Assembly (NCBI GenBank): GCA_009746045.1
Contig: RPFO01000164.1
Location: 358,212-422,211 of the forward strand
DNA from: Mesostigma viride
Lineage: Eukaryota > Streptophyta > Mesostigmatophyceae > Mesostigmatales > Mesostigmataceae
DNA: 64,000 nt
Direction: 5' to 3'
The notes under the pieces are model-generated. The model made no database searches and was not told the origin of the DNA. It was given only the letters and a program-made list of their open reading frames with translations. Positions 10,169 through 21,419 of this stretch are shown piece after piece (position 1 is the first letter of the stretch; each line of letters opens with the position of its first letter). Position numbers and translations under genes: made by a program.

Positions 10169-12456
10169 ATGTCAGAGCCTACCCCTCCGGCTGAGAGCCC
10201 GCTGCCGTCCCTGCCCCTACCGGACCCTGAGCTGTACTTCGAGGCCCTTCCGGGCCGTTGGGTTCACGGTCTAGTTTCCCGGGTGGCGTCGTGCATCCGG
10301 CCCTCCAGGCCCAGCATGCGGGCATAGTCCGGGCGGCTCTCTTCGGGGTCACGTGGTACGGTCCTTCCCCTGCTGAACCGCATCAGCTTGTTTTGCACGG
10401 ATTTGACGATGCCGGCCACTGTTTGCTAGAATGTGGCTCCAGCTGTCCAGCCCTGGGACAGATAGCTGCGATTCTCCAGTGCCCCAGGGTGTTTTCCTAC
10501 CTTTCTACCCCTGTGGGCCGCTCTTGCCTACGGGATGTGTTCCCCTGGCTTCCTGCCGAGGGTGATGCGGAGCTGGATGAGAACCCCTGCGACCTGTTAC
10601 GGGCCGTAGAGTTTATGGAGATAGCAGACCAGAACGCGGGTGTAGGATTTGGCGACCCTACCCCTACGGACGCGCCGGTAGAGGCGCAGTATTCCCCTGA
10701 GTATTCGGCCTCCCCTGCGGCGTCCTCCTCTTCAGTGTCGGCGCCTTCCCCTGTCCCGTCTTCACCGAGGTCGGTCCTGTGCGCATCGGTGGAGCCTACC
10801 CCTTCGGGCTCTGGTCGTGAGCCTGATCCTCTTGCAGCGACAGTTTCTGCGATGCAGGCGCAGATCCAGTCCCTGACGGCGGCCTTCGGGGCCTTCATGG
10901 CGGCCCAGGCGCACGCTCCAGCCACGCCAGGTGGGGTGTCTGTTGCAGCTGTGCCCCCTTCCCCTTCGGTCGCCTCGGCGTCTACGGTTCCCTCTGGTGC
11001 TGCAGCTCCTACGCCTTCGGCTACCGCTGCGCCTGCTACTGACGTACCTGCGCCTCGGCGCGAGTCCGCCGTCCCAGTGGCAGCGCCCGCCGCCGCCGCG
11101 TCCGAGCCGCCCACCACGTCAGCGCCGCCCTCGCGGGGTTTCTTCAGCGACCCGGGCGGTCTTCCCAGGCTTTGGGAGGGCGGTCCTCCGCAGAGGATCC
11201 CGGTGCCTGACTGGAGCTTGGACGGTAACCAGTCGTATGCCGGATTGCCTGTCCCCACGGGTCCTATTTTCAACATGTGGCCTGGTGGTGCTCCACCCCC
11301 AGAGACCGGCGCGCCAGTTGCGGAGGCGGGTCCGTCGCGACCCCCTGCGGCCTCGGGTCCGACGCGGCCCCCTGTTGTACCGGCACCTTCTGCGCCTGTG
11401 CCGGTTCCTACCCCTTCGCCGGCCCCTGCCCCTTCGGCCCCGCGGTCTTTGGCTGCGGTTGTTCGGTCCAGTGGCTCTGACCCGCGCGCCACCCGCGCTG
11501 CCGATTCCCTTCGGGAGTTGTCAGAGGGCGATCGGGATCGGGCCCCTTCTGTGGTGCATGCGACTCCGGAGTCGCGCGACACGCCTGTCTTCGGGTATGG
11601 TATGTCTGCGCTCGCTTGCCGCCAGTGTGACCTGCCGCGCGCCTCCGCCGAGCTGGCCATTTCGCCCATGTCCTACGGGTTCTCCCAGGTGTGTCGGGCG
11701 CCGCGGGACCGTAACCTACCAGTTGAGACTGATCGGCCTCCTTTCGACATGGTTATTTTGGCTGATCCGGTGTTCCAGGGTGAGATCCTGGTTCGGCGCG
11801 TCCTGTACCGCTGGGCGCGGCGCCACAATGACTTGGACACCTACGGCGGGTTCCAGTGGGCCTACCCTCCGCCTCTGGGCATTATGGCCTCAGATGCTCT
11901 TACGGTAGATTTTCCTGCGGTGCCGGGTGCCACGTACAGCACCGTCCTTCAGCCCATCCTAGAGTGGGATGCCCGTCGTCCAGCGCCCATCCCGGGCCAG
12001 GGTTTGGACTCTCGGGGTCATCCTCCTCCCCGGGCTAGCGACTACCTTGAGACGTTCGGGTCGCGACAGTGTGCCCGCCGGTGGCGTTCCCGCGAGATTC
12101 GGCACATCCGGTTGTGGCCGTCCAACGTGGAGCCCCTGGTAGATCTGTTTTTCCCGACGGGTATGCGCCCTCGGATCCGGTATCATCGCCTGCTCCTTCG
12201 GGCTCTCTGCCTGATCGCGGTAGAGCCTTTCCTACGCCTCTTTGCCTGCGGTTTCCTGGACTGGGCCCGGGGCCAGGTCGTTCTTACACAGCATAGGTAC
12301 TACTGGGCCTTCCTGGGACTTTTCCCTGACGGCGTGTGGGCCGATGTTTTCCTCACTGTAGATAGGCACGACAATGCTGAGGATGTGTCTCACTACCAGG
12401 CTTACCTGGATGTCCTGCTGGCCTCCCGTGGTACCTACCAGACGGATGGCCATTAG
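10169..12456 (+). CDS. Large uncharacterised Pro/Ala/Ser-rich ORF 3' of chromovirus pol
   Basis: Lies between pol and the 3' LTR on the same strand, so it belongs to the element or was captured by it. A likely start is the ATG at 10169 (MSEPTPPAESPLPSLPLPDP); a frameshift near 10300 is needed to join the main frame open from 10258. The N-terminal ~130 residues are folded-looking (GITVR-type region reading AALFGVTWYGPSPAEPHQLV), the middle ~300 residues are Pro/Ala/Ser/Thr-rich with a short helix MQAQIQSLTAAFGAFMAAQ, and the last ~250 residues are rich in Arg, Trp and aromatic residues (LFACGFLDWARGQVVLTQHR). There is no zinc knuckle and no similarity I recognise. A gag-like or envelope-like role is possible but unsupported. 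It is markedly richer in GC than pol. Confidence 0.6.
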
Positions 12457-12813
12457 ATAGAGGGCCTTAGGCCCGACCTGAGGGTGTTGTCCCTCCGGTA
12501 TGTAGAGTCGCCCTCATGTTCTGGCCAGTTGACTGGTCGTTCTTGGTCCTTGGTGCTGATTGGTTTACTCTGTGTGTCCTGCCCAGTGCCGTTCCCCCCG
12601 GCAAGGACTTTGTTCCAGGCAGTTAGGGGAACCTACCACCAGGCTTGGTGCTGGCTAACCCTACACCTCCAGGCGTGGTGGTGGAGACCGTGTGAACTAT
12701 TGGTGCCTTGTATCTTGGATGGCCTGCTGACTGTGTTAGTGTGTGCTGGGTGCATTAGGTTTCCTACCCCTTGTTTTCCTCCCTGTGCGTAGGGAGAGGG
12801 CTCCCTACCTTTG

Positions 12814-12825
12814 TGGGGGGGGAGG
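12814..12825 (+). other. Polypurine tract of the chromovirus
   Basis: A T followed by a G-rich run TGGGGGGGGAGG sits immediately before the 3' LTR, the position of the plus-strand primer in LTR retrotransposons. Confidence 0.7.
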
Positions 12826-13398
12826 TGTTACGTCGCGTAACAATTCGTTGTAGTTACGGACGTAAATTAGGTCTTTTGCCTCGGTTGTCCCTAGGTTTAC
12901 GTTTAGGCTCCTACCGGGACATTATTGTCCTCGTAACAGTACTGTGGTACATTGGGTGCCGTTGGGCGCCGCGCCGCGTACTTTACTAGTGGTCCTGATC
13001 CTGTGGTAGAATGTAGTGGACCAGCGTGCATCAGTAGATGTAGTGGACCAGCGTGCATCTGTAGGCGAGGGCCATGTCGGCCCGAGCGTGTTGGACCGTT
13101 GGTGACCATTTATGCGCGTTCTACCCCTTGTGTGTGCACTCGGCGTGTGTTAAATGAATTAACACATATAGGCTTGGGTCACGGCAGTGTAGTTGTGTTT
13201 CCTTCCTCTATTCCTGGAGTAAACGGGTTTTGATAAATGGTTGTATGGCGTATTATAGTAACACTTACGTTAATGCATTGAGATCAGCTCCGTCACGTTC
13301 GTCTTTCGCCAGAGGGTTAAGTAGAGGAGGCCTGACCAGTTTAGGTAGTATCAGGCCCATTAGAGGTAGAGGTGGAGGTAGATATCCGCGGCGTAACA
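12826..13398 (+). repeat. 3' LTR of the Ty3/gypsy chromovirus, 573 bp
   Basis: Starts TGTTACGTCGCGTAACA right after the polypurine tract and ends ...GCGTAACA at 13398, giving perfect TGTTAC/GTAACA terminal inverted repeats. A 26-27 bp tandem duplication (GTAGTGGACCAGCGTGCATC, twice) lies at about 13010-13065. No 5' partner was found in the window, so a target duplication cannot be checked. Confidence 0.8.
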
Positions 13399-16300
13399 CT
13401 GCCCCCGGATTTGGGCAACCCCTCATCCAGCAGAAGTGGCAAGTAGGGTAGCTAGTCCTACTCTCACCACCCAAGTCAGCTTCCAAGCAGGGTTTCCCCC
13501 TCCTCAACATCAGGCATCAGCCTATGTCCTGTTCACCATCTGTCGCGGGGAGTGTGTCAGGGCCACCGTCTCCCCATGGTGCTGCTGGAGCTGAACTTCC
13601 CAGGCTAGGCACACACGTTCAGCTCTGCTGTTGTCAAGCATTATTGAGCCTGAACACAACGACCAGGGCGCGCGCATGACTCCACTCATGCTCCCCATTG
13701 GTCCCGCACCACAGACCCACTGCTTGGCAACATAAATATATCGGGGCATGTACACCACGGGTGCAGATCCGTTCATCACCAGACCAAGTATCTGTCTGCT
13801 AGCTCCCATCTCTGAACAACCCAAACCAGTGTCATGGTCACAGCTACCTTTCCAGAACAATACCAACTGCCCAAAACCCGAATTGTTACCAAACGCTCAT
13901 GAGGTACTTCTACGCCCGCAAAACAGTACAATTCCCAACGCTTTCCTTTTATTAAGGAGTAAAATGTGCGTTTGACCGACCAACACGAGCATAAGGACGC
14001 GTGAAGTGACACGCCACGGAGCTAACGCACCACGATGGGTTGGTTTAGAAGAAAAGGTCGTTGGCGGAGAGGAGACACAGCAAGTTCACACAAGCAACAC
14101 CTGACTGCAGTTATACCACCGCCAAATCGGTACCTGCACTAGTAACCCCACCTGATCGCTGGTACCCAAAACGTTGTCACTCACAGCACCGGCACCTTAG
14201 GGAACAATACCACAGAGATTAGCTGCACGCCCAGAGAGGTACTGTGTGATGAATCAGACACCGATCTCAATCTGCCACCCATGCCCCACCAAGCGTCCGG
14301 ATACTAAGTGGGACAACTTTGTCTGTGGTGGGCCCCCTTTTAGTGTACTCAATTCCAAGCTCCCATTTCTTCCTCGTTCCCAAGGGTAGCTTCCCCCGCT
14401 CACAGCTCCCTTTGCCCCAGGCGGGACCCTCCTACATGCAAGATCCAGCGGGATGCCCCCCTTTCTGTGCACACCCGCGAGCGATCTCTCCATGGACCGA
14501 GCTGCTGCCTGGGCAACCGAGAAGGGACTAAGTCTCGGTGGGTCAGACCTAACATGCCCCCTTCAACATGAGCATGCAAGTCCGCAGTGAACGCCATCAA
14601 CCGGCACGCACCTTGACCTTAAACCGGCACGCATCATCTGACCTTCAACCCCAAACATATATCCAGAGCACACTCACCAAGTTCCCTTCTGGAGGTCTGC
14701 ACTGGCACAATCAAAAGGTGCCGCCAATGACTCAACATCATGAAACAGCACGGGCCATTCACATCAGAATTCAACTCCATTGAATTAAGCTCCGGCACAC
14801 AAATTACAATCCCAGTAGACAATCCCAGTAGAGGCAACCTGACCCAGACTATGCACAAATGGGCCGTTAGTCTGCTATACTGTTGCCTCTCCCACATCTA
14901 TAGAAGTAGTCGGCGCATGGACAGAGCTCAAAGCAAGAGGACACGGGATAATGCCACTGTCAGGCCAGCAATCCCTCTGCTTGTAAGCTCTCATATGAAT
15001 GAACAACGCACATCCTGTCCACATCAAGCCCTAAATGGAACCTCCGCATGATACGCACTGCCTGAAAGAAACGCCATACACAAGTCACACGCCACTGCAA
15101 CCTTGCTTAGCGGGTCACCATCCCACAACCCATTCAAATGTGCAATCTCAGCTTAGACACCGCCTTGCAACTTCGTCAGATGTAGAGGCAAACTCTATCA
15201 TCAACTCATGGACAGCACGGAGCAACCCTAGCCACAAAAAACAGATGAAAAACCACAGATGAAAAAACAGAGAGAACCCATCGGAGGAAGTCTTTAGAGA
15301 AAACACGCCCCCTTTCCAGGTTTATAAAAGACACAGACACTTAGTCCAAGTAAGTCTCCAGTCATTGACACATAGAAAAACAGCGTGGGACATCTCATCA
15401 CTGTCCGCTCATAAACAACTGCCTCCATCCCAGCTGCCCAACCATAACCGGCAGCCACAAACATTAGCATGCCACACCGAGGCACCACGCATCATCCGAA
15501 CGCCAAGCGACAAGTGTGACAGCCACTCATTCATTAACAAATTCCAAATAATCATCACATGGAGTCATTAACAAATTCCAAATAATCAAGTAGAGTGTCA
15601 CACATACTCCCAGATAATACAAGGCTCACTCGACTCAGTGATACAGTTTCGTTCTCGGATTCCACTGCACCAATATTGCCCCAGCGGGCAGGATGCACCA
15701 CGGCTGGTTCAGCCAGACCACCATACCCAGTCACACACGGGTTACTGAAAATGCCTCTCACAATCATCATCACCACTGGTATCCCAACTCTCTGTCTCAG
15801 CAGGGCACAGCCCAACACTGCGCATGCGCATGTGGTATAAAATGCAACCGTTACCTGGAAGAACGCCGAACAGCGCAGCCAGTACACTGTTCTTGACATG
15901 GCTGAAATGGAGAACAGAACACTAAGAGCAGGCACACTCAGTGGCCCTCAGTTGGCAAAAGCGTCCCAAAGCCGGTAGCACATAGCTCATGGTGCTGCAA
16001 ACAAGGAACAAGATGAAGCAAGCCTCTTCTCGGTACATGCAACTTTCATCACCTGCATAAACTTTATTTGAGTACGCTTAGCACCCAGGCTGAGAAGGAA
16101 GCCACCAGCCGAATCAAAAGAACAAATTATACATTGCAAGTCGTCATGGACTTGCTGGAGTACTAGCAATTTCGGCGCAGAAGAAGCGCAGATAACGTCG
16201 AATAACAGACTTTTGTAACACACACAGAGCCTACGTTTCCTGCACAAAGTCTTGCCCGTAGGCAACCACAACGTCTCGAGACAAGACAATAGTGCCCAGT

Positions 16301-17342
16301 TGACGCAGAGAAATAGCTAGCATACTGCATGCAGCAAGTAACGACCCAAGAAAACTGCATTCCGACAATCAGCATGACGAGCATGACCCACAAGAGATCA
16401 CCTCAGTCTATGCCGTTTGAGATACACAGCGCACAGTTACGGAATCTATTGCAAACTCAATCGACACGGCTATCATAATAAATCCATTAGCATTCTTAAA
16501 GGACAAGCGCACAGAGAGAGATTCTGGCGCAATTCAGTCGGTCAGTCGAGACGACCCGAAATTCCAGGCACATCGCCTACCGAGCTCCGTTTCAGATCGA
16601 ATTGTCGCAGCTTCAAGCAGCCAATCAGGAGTAGCTCGCCAAGATAGCAGAGGACATTTCCTTCGTCACTTCCGTTTACATTACCGCTAGAAAGTGTACA
16701 ATTCCGTTAGAAATTCCGCATCATTTTCTCTTGGACAAATGCCGCCATTGTCAACTGACGCTTTCAGCTAAAACAAGAACCCCAACCTAGTACATGTTAA
16801 ATAAAGCATCAATTACAAGCTTAAGGAGTTGGCGAAGATCCTCGAAGATGATGGTAGTGGGTATTGTGCTCAGATCCATAGCCCGCAGCCCTTAGGCCCG
16901 TAGGTGCGCGCGCTCACATGGTGATTGCGCCCCAAAATGTAATGACGGCTGCCTTTGTGGATCATCACCGCAACGCATCAGCTCAACCACAAGACACACA
17001 TACCGCGAACTGAAGATATCAACGCGACGCCACAAAGTACCCAGAAATAGAGCGATACCACCGCAAGTAGTAAAACTGCACAAGTACCGGCGTGGCGCCA
17101 CACACATCGGCCACAGCCGAAAGTACTATGCAACTTCCGATCACTGACAGACTTCCGCCCACTCGATTAGTCACAATACCATATCAACACATAGCCCACA
17201 TCAGCTCATCAAATACCAACACCAATCAACACAGACAAGATGGGTGAACACAAACTTGTATGAATTACCACCAGTTGGTTAATGCACCAATCAACACAGG
17301 TTGTTATAGGTTACCCACCAATGTGACTGCGAGCCATAAAAG
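13399..17342. other. 3.9 kb without a recognised gene
   Basis: Only short, poorly supported ORFs occur on either strand. The only structure I noted is a small direct repeat, TCATTAACAAATTCCAAATA, at about 15531 and 15566. It may be intergenic or may contain upstream exons of the gene that begins to be visible at 17343. Confidence 0.5.
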
Positions 17343-17890
17343 ACAACAACGATGGGGATGACCAACTTGACGGTGGCGCTGGTAATGATATCCTTAGTGG
17401 AGGCGCCGGTGCTGACACTCTGCAGGGAGGCGACGGGGACGATCGCTTGTACGGGTACGATGGGGCGGATACCCTCCAAGGGGGAGCCGGGCGTGACGTC
17501 CTTCTTGGGGGGCTGGACAATGACAACCTTCAGGGAAACGACGGGAACGATTTCCTGTATGGAGGGGCGGGGGATGACACGTTGGCGGGCGGTGATGGAG
17601 ATGACAAGCTGTCGGGGCAGGACGGGGCGGACAACCTTGACGGCGGCGCCGGTGGAGACCTCCTCTTTGGCGGAGACGGCAATGATGTTTTGAACGGGGG
17701 CGCGGGTGATGACACGCTGTACGGCGGGGTTGGGGCGGACACCCTTAACGCGGCGGTGACGGTGATGATGTCATCGTTGCAGATTCCACCGACGTCGTCT
17801 CGGGGGGCGCGGGCCGCAACTTCATCATCGATGGCAGCGGGCGAATCGGAGAGGTCCAGAACGCGGCCGGTGGCATCGATATCTACGCAA
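17343..17890 (+). CDS. Exon encoding RTX-type calcium-binding repeats
   Basis: Translates to about eleven nonapeptides of the GGxGxDxLx type (for example [20 protein letters not shown]). Such repeats fold into a calcium-loaded beta-roll in secreted proteins; that is family knowledge. An in-frame TGA lies just upstream, so this is an exon, not an ORF start. An acceptor CATAAAAG precedes it and a donor GTAAGA follows at 17891; both give phase 1. Near 17750 the frame shifts (LNAAV instead of [11 protein letters not shown]) because of 2 extra bases (CG); without them the exon is 546 bases, a multiple of three. Sequence after the shift ([20 protein letters not shown]) reads as a normal end of the repeat domain. 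No toxin-type catalytic domain is visible; a matrix or adhesion role is more likely. Confidence 0.75.
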
Positions 17891-19396
17891 GTAAGATGTG
17901 GGGTGGAGTTTAGATAGACTAAATGTTGTGGTAGCACGTACATACGTTACGTATGTTGAGCATCATTGCGTCGAGCTGTCCCACCAAATGATGGCGCAAA
18001 AAAGCTAACCCACGACTTCCTAGCTGTGGTAGCATGTGCGTTACGTATGTTAGCATGTGATTAGCTGTCTTGTAGCACTATTAATGATATCGCTTAAAAG
18101 GTAAGCCGCGACCTGCAGGGCTTGATGCTCTCTGTGACGTTGTTCAGGTTCGCGCGATGTGACATCTCCGTTGATCAAGAAACATATCTTATTTGGTGCG
18201 ATTTGAAACGTTGGGTACGTGTGAAAACGTCATTGCTGAGCACCAAGTTTTCTAGGCAAAAAAGGTAAATAATGCCTTATTTGCAGGACTAGAAGTAGCT
18301 GACAATGTAACTCAGAAGTTTTGTTGAAACTACGTGTATGATCCATATGGTCGCCGGCCAATGTGAGTTTAAGTAAGCTGCCACTTATCACCCTAGTCTA
18401 GTAGCTACCATGGTCCGGATTCTTCCCGATATATCTGGCGGCCGCGCTACTGTCTCTTTGAGAGTACCTTGCAGAGTCAACTTTGTGCATTCTCCTTGTG
18501 CATATACATCCCTAATGATCCTTGCATGCCCGTGTCCGATTCTTACTATTGCATGTCTTTAGGGTTCTTCTTTTCGGGGTTAAATTTCCTTACGTTGCAT
18601 GGCACTCTCACCTCCGTAATTTATCATTAATGAATACATATACCACAGGGCTTATTACTAGCGTTGTCCAGGGGGGAAAAAATCTCTCTCTTTTTCTTTG
18701 CTACAAAATTATACGTAAAGAAGATGGTTTTCTTTCCCTCTGAGATGCTGAACTGGGAAATTTCTCACCACCAGAGCGTTACCAGGTAAATTGTTTTCCT
18801 GCTTTTGACATGGATGTAAACAGATGGGGTTTTATGTTTCTTATATCTTTGTACTTTGTGGAAAAAGCGATCAATTACATATCATGTCCATGCAAGCTAG
18901 AGATTATTTGTTTTTTAAAAAACGTAAATGACATTTATTTCAGAATAGAATTATCATTTTGATGTCAGGGTACTGTAGAGTGGCCAGTCCTGCAGTGGCC
19001 CGTCCTATTGCATGTGTGTGGCCAGTCACGTGGCCAGTCATGTGTTACCACCTGTCTCGTTGTGGACAGCGCTTGTCTTGCTGCCGGCCCGGGGCCATCA
19101 CCATGGCGGTGGCAGGTATCTTCTTGGGGTCTAAATGTTCACCATGCATGCAAGATGGCCCTTCACCGATCTTGCAGGCACGAAGCCAAGTCTTTCCAAC
19201 AATCAATAGTGTAGGATGCATCGTTGGGTGTGGTTTCAATTAACCAGGGCTCCAGGGCTCTTTGCGCAGCTTTTCATATGTGTAATGTGTGCATGTACGT
19301 ATACTGTGTGCACGCGCGTGGCCATGCATGTGCGCACTTGTTGACCTGTCCCCCCGAGCCGTTGTTCCCGTTGTTCCGCGGGCTAATTCTGGCCAG
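17891..19396 (+). other. Presumed intron, AT-richer, with a tail-repeat copy
   Basis: No coding sequence was seen between the RTX exon and the first Cys-module exon. It holds one copy of tail repeat T (18520-18645) and a region of TGGCCAGTC-like words (about 18975-19045). Confidence 0.45.
18520..18645 (+). repeat. Tail repeat T, standalone copy
   Basis: Carries the signature AGGGTTCTTCTTTTCGGGGT ... CCTTACGTTGCATGGCACTC ... ACCTCCGTAATTTATCATTA followed by a TACATATA tail. The same sequence forms the 3' untranslated end of non-LTR family 1 (25440-25735) and recurs at 30553-30645 (-), 36236-36330 (-) and 37165-37212 (+). Confidence 0.7.
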
Positions 19397-19486
19397 ATTG
19401 CATCGACACCCAACCTGGCAGCGACATCGACTTTGGGTGCGACGCGACGCTGCCCTTATGCGTGAACGGGACATGGATCTGCCAAG
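19397..19486 (+). CDS. 90-bp symmetric exon, 30-residue Cys-rich module, copy 1
   Basis: Acceptor CTGGCCAG and donor CAAG/GTACGT bound exactly 90 bases in phase 1-1. The translation reads (D)CIDTQPGSDIDFGCDATLPL then CVNGTWICQ(G), with four cysteines. It is closely similar to the exon at 30323-30412: same length, same phase, same C...DID.GC...TLP.C.NG...C pattern. I do not recognise a named domain. Phase-symmetric exons are typical of shuffled extracellular modules. The exon's last bases, ATCTGCCAAG/GT, seed the minisatellite that follows. Confidence 0.7.
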
Positions 19487-19830
19487 GTACGTTCCGATCT
19501 GCCAACGTACATTCGTGTTCGTGGATCTGCCAAGGTGTTCTCGTATCTGTGGATCTGCCGAGGTGCATTCGTGTCCGTGGACTTGCCAAGGTGAATTTTT
19601 TTGTCCTAGGATCTGCCAAGGTGTGCTCGTGTTCGTGGATCTGCCGAGGTACATTCGTGTCTGTGCCTCCATGGATTTGCCATTGAGGCACATTTTTTGT
19701 TCTTGGATCTGCCAAGGTGAGCTCGTGTCCGTGGAATCATCTGCCGACTAGTACATTCGTGCCGGCCGTGGATCTGCGAAGGTTTGTTTTTTGTCCTTGG
19801 ATCATGCCAAGGTGTGCCCGTGTCCTTCAT
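19470..19830. repeat. ~28-bp intronic minisatellite derived from a 5' splice site
   Basis: About eleven degenerate units of GGATCTGCCAAGGTGTGCTC + GTGTTCGT. The first unit overlaps the end of the Cys-module exon and its donor (GGATCTGCCAAG/GTACGTTC), so later units repeat an exon-end/GT junction. Confidence 0.8.
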
Positions 19831-20199
19831 TACAGCACGTTGTTGCGTGGCTGCATGATGTTTCCCTTCTGCCATATCCACGTCGGGATCTGCCGGCCAT
19901 ATGCATGCCACGAGAACCGCCCGGATCCTAGTTGGAGTAAAGCGCCGTTGCATGGCGGCGTACACATCGCCTTAATAAGAATGTCCAAAACAAAAACTAG
20001 GCATAGGTCAGCACCACTCGACGTCCATGGGGCCGGTCGACGGAAGGCAGACAGCCGTAGTCGGTCGCATACTGGTTGTCTCATGGATACATGTATTGGT
20101 GCACATTGCAGCTGTGCGAGCCCATAGCGGCCCGGATCATGGCTGAAAAATTCCCCCCTTTGTGCATTCAAGGTGACACCCTTAATTGCCAGTTATTAT

Positions 20200-20540
20200 C
20201 CCGGGCCAGTCGTGTCGTGGCCTTCCTTCATGTGGCCGTCTCAGTATTGTTGCCGTTTACATTGCATGTCGCTGATCCTAGTTTGGCAGACTGTGCAGCA
20301 TACTGTGGCCGGTCCTGTTCAATGTGGCCTGTCTTATTGTGGCCAGACCTTTTGCAGTTGAGTTCTGTTGTGGCCAGTCCAGCCCTGTTGTGGCCTGTCG
20401 GATTGAATCTGCATACTTGTTGTAGTCAGTCCCGCGGCCCTCAAGGCTGTATAGTGCCACATGCCATCTTTTGGGTTCTAAAGGTGCATGCAGTTGGCAC
20501 GCTTCACAGTGCTCGCGTCGTGGCCAGTCCTAATGGGGGC
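20200..20540. repeat. Irregular TGGCC(A/T)GTC-rich stretch
   Basis: Words such as GTGGCCAGTCC, GTGGCCTGTC and TGGCCGGTCCTG recur without a fixed period between about 20200 and 20540, with a few more at 18975-19045. It precedes the family-1 non-LTR element. Confidence 0.5.
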
Positions 20541-20622
20541 TACAGCTGGGAGAAAATGAACCAGTTAGATTCAAGTCTGCACATTCTGGATAGAATTCCT
20601 ACTGAGAAGTATTAGTGCTTTT

Positions 20623-21405
20623 ATGTCTATAATTGACCAATGTACTCTACCTTCTATAGTACATTGGTCCTACGTACACCTGCGTCCTCCTGTGCTTGAG
20701 GGGTCCCTGGCGGCTCTCCTCCCTGAGGCTGTGGCACACCCTGCGGCGACTCCTGTGGTGGGCCCCTGGTCGGCCGCGCTTGGGTCCCACGACTTCTCCG
20801 TTTGGCCCCCCACCAACATTGCGGGCGTCAGCGCGCTCCGGCACGCCACGTTCTCTTGGCTGTATTGCCCCTTGCTGTTGGACGCTGTCGGCTTGCACGC
20901 GGCGTTTCCTACGCTCCCACGGCCCCCTGAATTTAGTGCCCTTGTGGTTCGTGTCCGGCACATGCTGCAGGCAGCCTCCCCCCCTGTCCTTGCCTCCACG
21001 CTTTGGGGGTTTGTCCTCGAGGACTACCATGCCGGCGGCCGCCTGCCTTGGCACCTGCCCGCGGTGCGCCAAGAATGGCTCCTGAATCTGGACGCTCAAG
21101 TGGCGCAGGCGGTGGTGCTCTTTGCTACAGGGCTTGCCGTGCAGGCCCAGCAGGCCGCCCGTGCGACATATCTCGCTGGGGGGGCCACCGACCACGCCTT
21201 GCTCGATCGCCCTCAGCTGCACACGTTTCTTGCCTCTGCCGGGCCCGGCTCGGCCGGCCTTGTTGCGCAGGCCCACGGGCGCTTGACTACGGCGGTCACC
21301 CCAGCGCAAGCCGCCCGCCTGCGCGTTGACTTCGGGGCTCCTGTCACCGTGCACGCCGGCGACCTGGTTCTGTACGATGCGGGGGGGGGCGTGTTCTTGA
21401 GCTGA
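20623..21405 (+). CDS. Family-1 polyprotein, N-terminal part (before G-tract frameshift)
   Basis: Starts at an ATG (MSIIDQCTLPSIVHWSYVHL) and runs 260 residues to a TGA. The last codons cross a run of nine G (21381-21389). Reading one frame back after the run continues as LVLYDAGGGRVLELSAGAAV without a stop into the downstream ORF, which fits better than the actual VFLS ending. One missing G, a sequencing error, or -1 ribosomal slippage are all possible. The region has no recognised domain; it is Ala/Leu/His-rich and looks helical. Confidence 0.75.
   Translation: MSIIDQCTLPSIVHWSYVHLRPPVLEGSLAALLPEAVAHPAATPVVGPWSAALGSHDFSVWPPTNIAGVSALRHATFSWLYCPLLLDAVGLHAAFPTLPRPPEFSALVVRVRHMLQAASPPVLASTLWGFVLEDYHAGGRLPWHLPAVRQEWLLNLDAQVAQAVVLFATGLAVQAQQAARATYLAGGATDHALLDRPQLHTFLASAGPGSAGLVAQAHGRLTTAVTPAQAARLRVDFGAPVTVHAGDLVLYDAGGGVFLS
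20635..20669. other. Perfect 11-bp hairpin at the start of the family-1 element
   Basis: GACCAATGTAC (20635-20645) is the exact reverse complement of GTACATTGGTC (20659-20669), with a 13-base loop. It sits twelve bases inside the first ATG of the element's ORF, near the probable 5' end. Confidence 0.6.
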
Positions 21406-21419
21406 GCGCGGGTGCGGCC

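Noticed and set aside
10497-11669. A 390-codon minus-strand ORF.
   Set aside because: It is the antisense shadow of the GC-rich ORF at 10169-12456, with no coding signature of its own.
17343-17890. RTX repeats taken as bacterial contamination or a secreted toxin.
   Set aside because: The segment has splice-site boundaries, lies between eukaryotic elements and has no toxin catalytic domain. Horizontal origin in the deep past cannot be excluded.
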